A DNA stretch of 64,000 bases from Variovorax boronicumulans (GTDB lineage: Bacteria > Pseudomonadota > Gammaproteobacteria > Burkholderiales > Burkholderiaceae_C): contig NZ_JAUSSG010000007.1 of assembly GCF_030812215.1 (NCBI RefSeq), positions 310,001-374,000 of the forward strand, written 5' to 3'. Shown here piece by piece: positions 9,338 to 17,185 of this stretch (position 1 is the stretch's first letter; the number at the start of each line of letters is the position of its first letter). The translations under genes and the position numbers were made by a program. Under the pieces are notes generated by a model, which saw nothing but the letters and a program-made list of their open reading frames with translations, was not told the DNA's origin and ran no database searches.

Positions 9338-10372
9338 TCAGGATTCATTGCCCTGCGCCCAGCGCAGCAGCTTGGCCACGGGCGCATACAGCGCGCGCGG
9401 GATCGGCTGGTCCTGGGGCACCTCTTCGTAGATGCGCTCGGCCAGGGAGGGCTCGAATTCGGTCGGGATCAGGCCTTCGCTCGCGAAGCGCCGGATCTGC
9501 GCGGCGACCTCGCCCTCGCCGCGCGCAATGACGCGCGGCAGGTCGGTCTCGCCGAGGTACTGCAGGGCGATGGCGATGCGCGGCGAATGGATCACCGCCG
9601 AGGCCGCGCGCACCCGGTCGTTCAGGCTCGCGTACACCGCCTCGAAGTAGGCCGTGCGCCGCCGCGAGCGGTTGATGGGGTCGCCCTCCATCTCCTTGTA
9701 TTCCTGGCGGATCTCCTCGATGGACATCCGCTGCTGCTTCATGAACTCGTGGTGCTCGTGCACGTAGTCGACCGCGGCCATCACCGCGTAGATCACCACC
9801 GCCCAGCCGAAGGCGACCAGCACCATGTGGGCGGCGGCCGTCATGATTCCCGCAGGCTGCGCGTAGCCCAGCTTCAGCGCGGTGTCGACGAAGCCGCGCA
9901 CCACCACGAACATCAGCAAGGCCAGCAACGCGGTCTTGGTGCACATCTTCAAGAGATTGATGAGGCTGCGCGTGGAGAAGATGCGGGTCAGGCCCTCGGC
10001 AGGGTTCAACCGGTTCACGTCGGGCTTCAGCCGCTCCCAGGCCGCCACGCCGCCGACCTGGAACAGCGAGCCGACGATGCCCGCCAGTGCGGTGATCGCC
10101 ATGATCGGCAGCGTCCCCCACACCAGCGTCTCGCCGGTGTGCAGCAGCAGCTCGGCAAAGCGGTCGTCGGGCGCGGTCAGCAAGGTGGTGCTGGTCGCGT
10201 GCAGCCACAGTTCCCGCAGCAGGCTGTAGATGAGATGGCCGCCCAGCCACAACGACAGCACGACCACCACGAACACCACCGTGGAGGCCAGGTCGGTGCT
10301 GAACACCACTTCCCCGCGCTTGCGTGCATCGCGCAAGCGCTTGGCGGTCGGGGCCTGGTCTTTTTCTGCCAT
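9338..10372 (-). CDS. sctU: T3SS export apparatus switch protein SctU, NPTH motif absent
   Basis: Inner-membrane export-gate switch protein of the YscU/HrcU/FlhB family, 344 residues, the usual length. The N-terminus (EKDQAPTAKRLRDARKRG) is the family signature, and four membrane segments fall within about residues 27-220. The cytosolic domain carries INRSRRRTAYFEAVYA and ends with a normal C-terminal region. Family members cut themselves at Asn-Pro-Thr-His; YscU has it at 263-266. Here residues 262-265 read HSPR, followed by a well-conserved IAIALQY, so the site is replaced rather than deleted. Autocleavage by the usual Asn cyclisation should be impossible. Next to sctT (10-bp gap) and the giant gene (32-bp gap) in one operon. 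Confidence 0.95.
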   Translation of the reverse strand: MAEKDQAPTAKRLRDARKRGEVVFSTDLASTVVFVVVVLSLWLGGHLIYSLLRELWLHATSTTLLTAPDDRFAELLLHTGETLVWGTLPIMAITALAGIVGSLFQVGGVAAWERLKPDVNRLNPAEGLTRIFSTRSLINLLKMCTKTALLALLMFVVVRGFVDTALKLGYAQPAGIMTAAAHMVLVAFGWAVVIYAVMAAVDYVHEHHEFMKQQRMSIEEIRQEYKEMEGDPINRSRRRTAYFEAVYASLNDRVRAASAVIHSPRIAIALQYLGETDLPRVIARGEGEVAAQIRRFASEGLIPTEFEPSLAERIYEEVPQDQPIPRALYAPVAKLLRWAQGNES

Positions 10373-10382
10373 GGCCTGCCCG

Positions 10383-11162
10383 CTACAGCGTGGACCTCAG
10401 GAAATCGAGCACGCCGTTCTCGGGCCGCAAGAATTCCTGCAGCGACTCGTACACGAAGAACAGGAACAGCAGCATCATCAAGTGCGCGAGCAGGCTCTTG
10501 AGCGGCTGCGCGAAGACGAACACGTTCAGCTGCGGCGCCACCCGGCCCACCAGGCCCACGCCCAGTTCCACCAGCAGCAGCACCACGATGACCGGCGAGG
10601 CCAACTTCACGATCCAGAGGAACAGCGTGTCGCCCTGGCGCACCGCGAACTGCTCCAGCACCAGGCCCAAGTTGGGAAAGAAGGAGCCGACCGGCCAGAT
10701 GCGGTAGGAGTCGACGATCACGCCCAGCATCGCGAGCAGCCCGCCCGCCGATACGAACAGCGTGATGACCATCCAGCCCAGGAACTCGCTGGTCGCGCCG
10801 TTCTCGTGGCCGGCCACCGGGTCGAAGAACGAGGCGTTGCTGGAGCCCGTCTGGAAGTCGATCAGGTCGCCCACGCTCTGGATGGCCCAGATGAAGATGC
10901 CGAAGCCCAGGCCCAGCATCACGCCGATGAGTGCTTCCTTGCCGGCGATGAACACCCAGGTGGCCATCGATGCAGCCGGCACCTCGCCCGCCACCGGGGA
11001 CATGAAGATCGCAAGCATCAGCAGGATGCCGTTGCGCACGGTGCCGGTGATCATGCCGCCCGAGAGGAAGGGCACGACCGCGAAGATCGCGAACAGCCTC
11101 GGCAGGGTGAGCACCACCGCCGAGAAGAACTGCTCCATGTTGCCGAGTTCGAAGCTTTCCAT
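10383..11162 (-). CDS. sctT: T3SS export apparatus protein SctT
   Basis: Inner-membrane export-gate component of the YscT/HrcT/SpaR/FliR family, 259 residues with about six to seven hydrophobic segments. The segment GVMLGLGFGIFIWAIQSVGD with the following IDFQTG is the family core. The ATG at 11162 (MESFELGN) is chosen because an AGGAG ribosome site overlaps the sctO stop codon 13 bases upstream. A longer frame to 11471 would read through sctO in another frame and is rejected. SctR, SctS and SctT form the helical export gate and SctU wraps around it. All four are in this window. Confidence 0.93.
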   Translation of the reverse strand: MESFELGNMEQFFSAVVLTLPRLFAIFAVVPFLSGGMITGTVRNGILLMLAIFMSPVAGEVPAASMATWVFIAGKEALIGVMLGLGFGIFIWAIQSVGDLIDFQTGSSNASFFDPVAGHENGATSEFLGWMVITLFVSAGGLLAMLGVIVDSYRIWPVGSFFPNLGLVLEQFAVRQGDTLFLWIVKLASPVIVVLLLVELGVGLVGRVAPQLNVFVFAQPLKSLLAHLMMLLFLFFVYESLQEFLRPENGVLDFLRSTL

Positions 11163-11175
11163 TGCCGCTTCGCTC

Positions 11176-11661
11176 CTAGGCGGGGCGCCGCATGGCCCAG
11201 GCCTGCGCGGTGCTCTCTTCGTTGGTGTCTTCGAGGCGCTGCTCCTGCAGATGCAGGTGCTCCGAACGCGCGCGCTGCTGCATCTGCTGGGCTTTTTCCA
11301 GCTCGCCATGCGCGGCGCGCAACTGCCGGCGGCTTTCTTCCAGCACCTGCTCGCGCTCGGAATGCGCCCGCGCGGCCTGCGCGGTGACCTGGCCCGCCTG
11401 TGCGATCTGCGCATCGAGTGCGCCGCTCCAGGCGCCTGCGCTGCGGAACTCGGCCACGCTGACCTGGCCACCCGACAGCGCGCCGCGCGTAGCTTCCCAG
11501 TGCAGCAGCTTGTTCTGCACCTGTTGCTGCTGCGCGGCCTCGGCCTGCCGCAGTTGCGCCTGGCTTTCCTCGGCGGCGGCGCGGTCGCGCGCGACCACGC
11601 CCATCGCGACGGTCTTCTGGCGCTCGCGCACGTCGGCGAGAAGCTTCCAGTCGATGCTCAT
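11176..11661 (-). CDS. sctO: T3SS central stalk protein SctO
   Basis: A 161-residue protein that is almost entirely charged and Gln/Ala-rich heptad sequence, as expected for the YscO/FliJ/HrpO two-helix coiled coil. FliJ-type stalks sit in the centre of the ATPase hexamer and link it to SctV. Sequence is poorly conserved in this family, so the call rests on size, coiled-coil character and position immediately after sctN, with which it overlaps by the 4-base ATGA at 11658-11661. No separate sctP frame follows it; sctT starts 13 bases after its stop. Confidence 0.8.
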   Translation of the reverse strand: MSIDWKLLADVRERQKTVAMGVVARDRAAAEESQAQLRQAEAAQQQQVQNKLLHWEATRGALSGGQVSVAEFRSAGAWSGALDAQIAQAGQVTAQAARAHSEREQVLEESRRQLRAAHGELEKAQQMQQRARSEHLHLQEQRLEDTNEESTAQAWAMRRPA

Positions 11662-13016
11662 TTCGCGCGCTCCATGCGAGGTGCCTGGCGCAGCAGCGCG
11701 GCAACGGATTGCTCGAACGGCTGGCTGGTCCTGGGCGGCTGCGAGAGAAAGTCGAGCATCGCCGGCCGCGCCTGGATCGCCTCGTCGGCCAGCGCGTCGC
11801 TGCCCGGCCGGTATTCGCCGATCTGCACCAGCAGTTCCATCTCCTGGTACTTGGCCAGCAGGCTGCGAAAGTGCGCGGCCGCCGCGCCGTGCTCGCGCGT
11901 GGTCACCAACGGCATCACGCGACTGATGCTGGCCAGCACGTCAATGGCCGGATAGCGGTTGGCCGCCGCGATCTTGCGCGACAGCACGATGTGGCCGTCG
12001 AGGATCGAGCGCACTTCTTCGGCAATGGGGTCGTTCTCTTCGTCCCCTTCGGTCAGCACCGAGTACACGGCGGTGATGGAACCGGTCTTGCCCTGCCCCG
12101 CGCGCTCCAGCAGCTGCGGCAGCATCGAGAAGATCGAGGGCGGATAACTGCGCCGCGTCGGCGGTTCGCCGCTGGCGAGGCCGATCTCGCGCTGCGCGCG
12201 CGCAAAGCGGGTGAGCGAATCGACCAGCAGCAGCACCTTCTTGCCCTGATCGCGAAAGTGTTCGGCGATGGTGGTCGCCACGTAGGCCGACTTGATGCGC
12301 TCCATCGGCGGCCGGTCGGAGGTGGAGACCACCATCACGGTCTTGGCCAGGCCTTCGGGGCCGAGGTTGTGCTCGATGAACTCCTTCACCTCGCGCCCGC
12401 GTTCGCCGATGAGCGCGATCACGTTCACCTCGGCCGTCGAGCCGCGCGCCAGCATGCCGAGCAAGGTGCTCTTGCCCACGCCGGGCGGCGCGAACACGCC
12501 GATCCGCTGGCCTTCGCCGACGGTGAGCAATGCGTCCACCGCGCGGATGCCGGTGGCCATCGGCGCGTCGATCATGCGGCGCGCGAGCGGGCTCACCGGC
12601 TCGCGGTGCACCGGCAGCCGCGTGTGGGTGGCGAGCGGGCCCAGGTCGTCGATGGGCTGGCCGAGCGCGTCAAGCACGCGGCCCAGCAGACCAGAGCCCA
12701 CGGGGCACACGTGGCCGCGACCGGTAGGCACCACTTCGGTCAGCGCCGAGATGCCGGTGATCGGCCCCAGCGGCGTGAGGATGGCGGTGTTGTTGCGAAA
12801 GCCGACCACCTCGGCCAGGAGCGGCGGTTCGCCCGGCGTGACCAGTTCGCAGAGCTCGCCCACATGGGCCTGGATGCCGGTCGCGTCGATCAGCATGCCG
12901 ACGGCCTTGCTCACGCGACCCCGCATCGCGACGGGCATCACGCGGCCGAAGACCTGCTCCAGGTCGGCGACGATGCCGAGCGCCGCGTCGGAGGCGATCT
13001 GTTGCTGCATGCTCAT
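11658..13016 (-). CDS. sctN: T3SS ATPase SctN
   Basis: Cytosolic hexameric ATPase of the YscN/HrcN/FliI family, which strips chaperones and unfolds substrates at the export gate. 452 residues. Walker A is APPGVGKST, Walker B is KVLLLVDSLTRFARAQ, and the family signature SGEPPTRRSYPPSIFS is present. The ATG at 13016 overlaps the sctL stop (ATGA). A second in-frame ATG lies two codons later at 13010. An upstream extension to 13172 would run antisense-like low-complexity sequence inside sctL and is rejected. Partners in the same run are SctL (stator) and SctO (stalk). Confidence 0.97.
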   Translation of the reverse strand: MSMQQQIASDAALGIVADLEQVFGRVMPVAMRGRVSKAVGMLIDATGIQAHVGELCELVTPGEPPLLAEVVGFRNNTAILTPLGPITGISALTEVVPTGRGHVCPVGSGLLGRVLDALGQPIDDLGPLATHTRLPVHREPVSPLARRMIDAPMATGIRAVDALLTVGEGQRIGVFAPPGVGKSTLLGMLARGSTAEVNVIALIGERGREVKEFIEHNLGPEGLAKTVMVVSTSDRPPMERIKSAYVATTIAEHFRDQGKKVLLLVDSLTRFARAQREIGLASGEPPTRRSYPPSIFSMLPQLLERAGQGKTGSITAVYSVLTEGDEENDPIAEEVRSILDGHIVLSRKIAAANRYPAIDVLASISRVMPLVTTREHGAAAAHFRSLLAKYQEMELLVQIGEYRPGSDALADEAIQARPAMLDFLSQPPRTSQPFEQSVAALLRQAPRMERAK

Positions 13017-13642
13017 CGCTTGGCCTCCGCGCCATCGCCGCGCTCGACCGCGCGGCGGAATGCTTCGAGCTGCGCATCGACGCCCAGCTCCAGCGTGCCC
13101 GATGCCGTCTGCACCACGCACGCGCCGATGGCGAGCGCCGGGTCGGCCACCACGCTCACCGTCATGTGCCACTGGGCTTCGTCCCGCAGCCTCGCCAGCA
13201 CTTCGCGCATCGAGGCTTCCTGCGCCGGCGCGACACGCACGCTGATGAAGGGTTCGCTGCGGATCAGCGTGTCCACGCGCATCAGCGCGGCTTCGAACAG
13301 CGCCTCGGGCCGGGCGTCGGCGATGAACTTGCCTACCGCCTTGACCACGATCTGCGCCATTGCGCTGCGCAGCGCATGCAGCTGCCGCTCGGCCGCCATG
13401 CTCTCGGACACCAGGTGCCGCGCGTACTCGGCCCTCGCGCGCTGAAGCCCTTCCTCGTAGCCCTTCTGGCGGCTCGCCTCGGCGTCGTGCAGCGCCTGCT
13501 GGGTGATGCGGCGCGCTTCCTGGCGCGCGGTGTCCACCACGGCCGATGCATCGAGCAGCGCCGCGTATTCGTTTTCCTTCAACACCTTGCGCTCGCTCAG
13601 GAGCTGCAGGTTGTCGGTGGTGATCAGAAAAGCCAGTCCCAT
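13013..13642 (-). CDS. sctL: T3SS ATPase stator SctL
   Basis: Peripheral stator of the HrpE/YscL/NolV/FliH family that anchors the ATPase to the sorting platform, about 209 residues. The N-terminus GLAFLITTDNLQLLSERKVL is followed by an Ala/Gln/Arg-rich helical region (about 35-95) and a C-terminal domain with DPALAIGACVVQTASGTLEL, a common SctL block. The start at 13642 gives the GLAF start usual for the family. An ATG 27 bases further upstream is an alternative. The reading frame overlaps the end of sctK by 19 bp and the start of sctN by 4 bp, so translation is probably coupled. Confidence 0.88.
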   Translation of the reverse strand: MGLAFLITTDNLQLLSERKVLKENEYAALLDASAVVDTARQEARRITQQALHDAEASRQKGYEEGLQRARAEYARHLVSESMAAERQLHALRSAMAQIVVKAVGKFIADARPEALFEAALMRVDTLIRSEPFISVRVAPAQEASMREVLARLRDEAQWHMTVSVVADPALAIGACVVQTASGTLELGVDAQLEAFRRAVERGDGAEAKR

Positions 13643-14334
13643 TGCGGCAGTCTTTCGGGAACGATGCACGACAGCATCAGTTCGTTGAGTTGCAAGGCCT
13701 GGCGCGGCTCGAAGACCGGCACGCTCAAGGCGGAGATGCGGCGCGGCAGCTTGTGCTTCAGGCGCTGGAGCACCTGCTCCCCCTCGGACGCGGCCGCGCC
13801 CAGCAACAGGCGATAACCGCGGTCGAGCACCACGCGGCCGGTGGCGATGGGGCGCTGCTGCACCACGGCGCTGTCCATGCGCAGTTCGGTGAGCTGCGGC
13901 ACGCGGTCGAGCACGAAGTCGACCGCATCGCGGTCGAAGCGGCGTGCCTGGCGGCGAATCTGCAGGCCCGCGCCGCCGCGCACCTTGAAGAGCGGCAGAT
14001 GCGCGCAGAAGCCGAGGTAGGCCGCCAGGCGGCGCAGCGACGCCGCATCGAGCAGCGCGAGGCGCTTGAGGCGCGAATCGAAGTTGTAGTCGGCCGCGGC
14101 ATGCGTCTGGACCGGGCCCTTCGTGTGTTCGCGCCGCAGCAGATCGGCCAGCACCGCGCGCCCCGCCGGGCCCATGCGCGCCACCGAACGGTGCTGCACC
14201 GGCCAGTTGGCCGGCAGCCAGCTCGGATGCAGGTCGGCCTCGGGGTGCAGGTTGAAGCGCATCACCAGGCGCACCAGGTCCATCGGGCCGGGCATGGCCG
14301 CGGGGGTGGTGGGTGCGGTGGCCGGCGCCTGCAT
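13624..14334 (-). CDS. sctK: T3SS sorting-platform accessory protein SctK
   Basis: A 236-residue cytosolic protein placed between sctJ and sctL, where rhizobia have nolU and Pseudomonas has hrpD. The central LADLLRREHTKGPVQTHAA and following RLKRLALLDAASLRRLAAYL resemble the SctK core, and the chain ends WDWLF. SctK forms part of the pod that links SctD to SctQ. Family sequence conservation is low, so position and length carry much of the call. Possible upstream start choices are limited because the frame begins 34 bases after the sctJ stop. Confidence 0.78.
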   Translation of the reverse strand: MQAPATAPTTPAAMPGPMDLVRLVMRFNLHPEADLHPSWLPANWPVQHRSVARMGPAGRAVLADLLRREHTKGPVQTHAAADYNFDSRLKRLALLDAASLRRLAAYLGFCAHLPLFKVRGGAGLQIRRQARRFDRDAVDFVLDRVPQLTELRMDSAVVQQRPIATGRVVLDRGYRLLLGAAASEGEQVLQRLKHKLPRRISALSVPVFEPRQALQLNELMLSCIVPERLPQWDWLF

Positions 14335-14368
14335 GGGTGCGTGTCCTGGTCGTGCGCTGATGGATCGG

Positions 14369-15145
14369 TCAGCGCTTCAGGACCTGGCGGCGCATCCAGG
14401 TACGCCAGTCCTGCCCTTGTCGGCGCAACAGGGTCGGCAGCGCCATGAGGCAGATGGCTGCCAGGAACAGGAGGCCCAGCAGCACCATGGCGGTCTGCGT
14501 CGAGAACAGGCCCAGCACCAGCGGCTCGCCGACGGGAGCGCCGGTGGAGGTAGTGCGCGCGATGCGGCGCGCCTCGAACAGCGACAGCGACACCTGGTCG
14601 TGCGTGAGCCCTTCGATGCTGTGCGCCACCATGTCCTTCACCGCCGGCGCCAGGAGGCGCAGGTCGACGTCGGGCCGGTGCTTGATGAACACCGCCGCGG
14701 ACGACGGCCGGATCTTCTCGCTCAGCGGATCGTTGGCCGGGATGACCACGTGCACCCGCGCGTCCACCACGCCGTCGATGTTGCGCAGCGTCTGCGAGAG
14801 CTCCTGCGACATCGCGTAGATGTAGCGCATGCGCTCCTCGGAGGGCGTGGACACCAGGCCCTGTTTCTGGAACACCTCGCCCATGCTCACGTAGCGCTCG
14901 GCCGGCAGGCCCTGCACACGCAGCACGTCGAGCGCCTGGCTGAGCCGGTCTTCCTCGACCTCGACCTGCCAGTTGGCGCCTTCGAGCTTGGTCTTGGTCG
15001 CGCCGATGCCCTCGTTGGACAGGGCCGCGACGATCTCGTTGGCCTCCTGTTCCTTGAGGTTCGAATAGAGCGCGACCTTGCAGCCCGCCAGGGCCAGCAA
15101 CAGCACGAGCGCGGCAAGCCAGCGCAAGCTTCCGGACGGCCTCAT
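14369..15145 (-). CDS. sctJ: T3SS inner-membrane ring lipoprotein SctJ
   Basis: 258-residue lipoprotein of the YscJ/HrcJ/PrgK family that forms the inner-membrane ring with SctD. The signal ends in a lipobox LALAGC with Cys at about residue 22. It is followed by the family motif VALYSNLKEQEANEIVAAL, the ring-building domains with GLPAERY and VDARVHVVIP, and a C-terminal membrane segment (about 218-238) with a basic tail. The ATG overlaps the sctI stop (15142-15145), typical of coupled translation in this operon. Confidence 0.96.
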   Translation of the reverse strand: MRPSGSLRWLAALVLLLALAGCKVALYSNLKEQEANEIVAALSNEGIGATKTKLEGANWQVEVEEDRLSQALDVLRVQGLPAERYVSMGEVFQKQGLVSTPSEERMRYIYAMSQELSQTLRNIDGVVDARVHVVIPANDPLSEKIRPSSAAVFIKHRPDVDLRLLAPAVKDMVAHSIEGLTHDQVSLSLFEARRIARTTSTGAPVGEPLVLGLFSTQTAMVLLGLLFLAAICLMALPTLLRRQGQDWRTWMRRQVLKR

Positions 15146-15573
15146 TGCTGGTTCTTCAAGAGGCTGCCGAACAGGCTGGTTGCGGCGCTGGCCAGCCCGG
15201 TGGAAATATGCATTCGCGCGAACATCATGTTCGCTTCCATGGCGTGATCGGTCATCACGAACATGGTCTTGATGGGGTCGGCGAAATCGATGGACTCGAG
15301 CATGCTCTTGCGCATGTCTTCCATGGAGCGCACGTTGCCCGACAACTGCGCGGCGAGCGACTTGGCCGCATCGCCGATCGCGCTCGGCGCGCTCGTGCCG
15401 GCCGGTACCTGCACGCCCTGCATCATGTTGGCGAACATGCGGGTCTCGCCGGGTTCGAAGTGCGAGGGGCGCACCGTCGTCTGCTGCGCCTGGGTGGCGT
15501 TGGCGGATGCGGCGGATGCCGAAACTTCAGGTGGCGGCGCGCTGAGCGCGGCGGAGGCAATGGGGTCGGTCAT
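15142..15573 (-). CDS. sctI: T3SS inner rod protein SctI
   Basis: 143-residue protein of the YscI/HrpB/NolB type, which forms the adaptor between the export gate and needle. The N-terminal half is Ala/Ser/Thr-rich and likely disordered. The C-terminal helical half (SMLESIDFADPIKTMFVMTD, then HAMEANMMFARMHISTGLAS) matches the amphipathic rod helix pattern, and the protein ends shortly after, as expected. A ribosome site GAGGAG precedes the ATG. The gene follows a strong terminator-like hairpin that separates it from the small candidate needle gene upstream. Confidence 0.82.
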   Translation of the reverse strand: MTDPIASAALSAPPPEVSASAASANATQAQQTTVRPSHFEPGETRMFANMMQGVQVPAGTSAPSAIGDAAKSLAAQLSGNVRSMEDMRKSMLESIDFADPIKTMFVMTDHAMEANMMFARMHISTGLASAATSLFGSLLKNQQ

Positions 15574-15589
15574 GGTTCACTCTCCTCGC

Positions 15590-15629
15590 AAAGAAAAAAA
15601 GGGCCGCGCGAAGCCCGTCGGCTTCGCGC
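15590..15629 (-). terminator. intrinsic terminator / attenuator between candidate needle gene and sctI
   Basis: A perfect 10-bp stem (GCGCGAAGCC at 15606-15615, loop CGTC, GGCTTCGCGC at 15620-15629) is followed on the minus strand by a run of seven T, then C, then TTT. It lies 19 bases after the small gene at 15649-15852 and inside the leader of sctI. The expected effect is many short transcripts of the upstream gene and fewer read-through transcripts of sctI onward. Confidence 0.85.
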
Positions 15630-15648
15630 ATGCCTCAGCCTCTCAGCG

Positions 15649-15852
15649 TCAGTTCTGCTTGGCGGACTGACGGATGTCGTTGCCGGTGGACTTGGCCACT
15701 TCGGTGCCGGCGGCGTTGGCGCCGTTGACCGTCTGGGCCGTTGCGGCTGCGCCGGAGATGGTCGCGCCCGCAGCCATGCTGACGCTCATCAGGCGAGCCT
15801 GGTCGGCCGCGGCTTGCTGCATTTGCTGGATCGAGGTGTCGACTGCGCTCAT
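15649..15852 (-). CDS. small Ala-rich protein, candidate T3SS needle/pilus subunit (SctF-like)
   Basis: A 67-residue protein without Cys or Trp, rich in Ala, Gln, Ser and Thr, with a likely amphipathic helix near its N-terminus (SIQQMQQAAADQARLMSVSM) and no signal peptide. Size, composition and place directly before sctI fit the needle or pilus subunits of T3SS (SctF, HrpA, NopA), whose sequences are hardly conserved. An AGGAG ribosome site sits 7 bases before the ATG, so the internal ATG at 15852 is preferred over one at 15924. The strong hairpin after the stop fits a subunit made in large amounts. A short accessory protein of another role cannot be excluded. Confidence 0.6.
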   Translation of the reverse strand: MSAVDTSIQQMQQAAADQARLMSVSMAAGATISGAAATAQTVNGANAAGTEVAKSTGNDIRQSAKQN

Positions 15853-15993
15853 GGTGAAACTCCTGTTGAAAGTTGAGGTTTGTTCAATTGCGGATGCAAG
15901 CGCTCCGCCCTTCGGCGAAGCCATTCCATGCGGCGCACCGCGGTGCTGCTGCGCATGAAATCGGGGTACGCGAAGCGACGGAAAACATCTCCA

Positions 15994-17181
15994 TCACCTC
16001 GCGGGTTTCTTGTTCGGGGTGCCGCCACTCAGCACCAACCCATCGGCATCGATGCTCTTCAGTTCCGCGCCCGAGCGCAACACCGAGCCTTCGTAGTAGC
16101 GGTTGCCGTTCGACAGCTGGATGTGGCGCAATCCGTTGCTGTCCTCGGTGATGCTCACCATGCGCGCGGGCAGCACGCTCTGCCAGTTTTCCCACTGGGC
16201 ACGCACGTCGTCGTCCTTGTTCTCGGTCTTGGGTTTCTCGCGGTACTGCACCTTGTCGGAGACCAGCACCGAGGGGTGCAGGTCTTCGCCGAGGCGCCGG
16301 ATCTTCTGCCGCACGGTGGCGTCTTCCACCGTGCCCGTGAGCACCAGCCGGCCCTGCCCCGTGTAGGTGACGGCCACGCCAGGATCGTCGACATAGCGGC
16401 GCGCCTGCTCGACCATGTCCTCGGCCGAATGCACGTTGACGCTGACCTTGCTGCCGAAGCGCGCCATCGCGTCCTCGAGCGTGCGGCGGCGCTGCTTCGA
16501 TTCGACATAGCCCTTCACGCCGAACTGTCCACCGGGCGCCGCGATGACCTCCACCTCGGGGAACGGCACGAGCGCCTTTTCCACCTCGGCCAGGTTCACG
16601 CTGGTGCCGTTCGCCGCGCCGTTGCGATCGCCGCCGAGCGACATCGCGGCAATGCCGAGCACGGCCAGGATCGCGACCACGCCGCCGATCCAAAGGCCCA
16701 GCCGCTGCGTGCGCGACGGCGGATCGCCCGCCAGTGCGCCGTCGTCGGGCAATGCGCCGTGCGCCGGCGCGAACATGCGGTCTTCCTGCGCATGCGTGGG
16801 ATAGGTGCGGTCGAGCTGGAAGTCGATCTGCCCCACGCTCACGATGTCGCCGGCCACCACGCTCTTGCGCGGCTGCTGCATCTCTTCGCCGTTGAGGCGC
16901 GCCGAGGCGGTGCCCAGGCGCTGCATCGACACCACCAGCTCGCCCACGGTGAACGCCAGGTGCCGCGGCAGCACGTCGCCGCCCGGCAGCATCACCTCGC
17001 ACTCGCCGCCCGAGCCGAGCACATTGATTCCGGGCTTGAGCACGATGGTGCGGCCCTTCACCGCGCCGCTCAGGAAGCGCAGGCACCAGCCGGCGGCCTG
17101 CGCCTGCATGCCTTGCGGCGCGGATGCTTCCGCAGGCGTTTCTGCAGCCGGCTCGTCGTCGAACGGAATGTCGCCATTCAT
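15994..17181 (-). CDS. sctD: T3SS inner-membrane ring protein SctD (FHA domain)
   Basis: 395-residue single-pass membrane protein of the YscD/HrpQ family. The cytosolic N-terminal part (about residues 30-125) has the FHA-like fold signature (GRTIVLKPGINVLGSGGECE, then a PRHLAF turn), as in YscD where it docks the sorting platform. One membrane segment (LGLWIGGVVAILAVLGIAAM, about 162-181) leads to a periplasmic region with BON-like ring domains containing GYVESKQRRRTLED and LVLTGTVEDATVRQKI. It ends 4 bp before sctC in transcription order, consistent with one mRNA. Confidence 0.92.
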   Translation of the reverse strand: MNGDIPFDDEPAAETPAEASAPQGMQAQAAGWCLRFLSGAVKGRTIVLKPGINVLGSGGECEVMLPGGDVLPRHLAFTVGELVVSMQRLGTASARLNGEEMQQPRKSVVAGDIVSVGQIDFQLDRTYPTHAQEDRMFAPAHGALPDDGALAGDPPSRTQRLGLWIGGVVAILAVLGIAAMSLGGDRNGAANGTSVNLAEVEKALVPFPEVEVIAAPGGQFGVKGYVESKQRRRTLEDAMARFGSKVSVNVHSAEDMVEQARRYVDDPGVAVTYTGQGRLVLTGTVEDATVRQKIRRLGEDLHPSVLVSDKVQYREKPKTENKDDDVRAQWENWQSVLPARMVSITEDSNGLRHIQLSNGNRYYEGSVLRSGAELKSIDADGLVLSGGTPNKKPAR

Positions 17182-17185
17182 CGGT

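Noticed and set aside
90..9431. Very long open frames on the plus strand and in other minus frames across the giant gene
   Set aside because: They are shadows caused by GC-rich codon use: translations are His/Arg/Val-rich without family features, while the minus frame from 9305 gives ordered, repeat-structured protein and is the one in register with the ribosome site.
9578..9589. SctU HSPR as a local frameshift artefact
   Set aside because: Sequence on both sides stays in the family frame without compensating indels, so a simple frameshift error cannot produce it.
15853..15993. PIP-like pair TTCGC-N15-TTGCA upstream of the candidate needle gene
   Set aside because: The second half matches only two of five positions.
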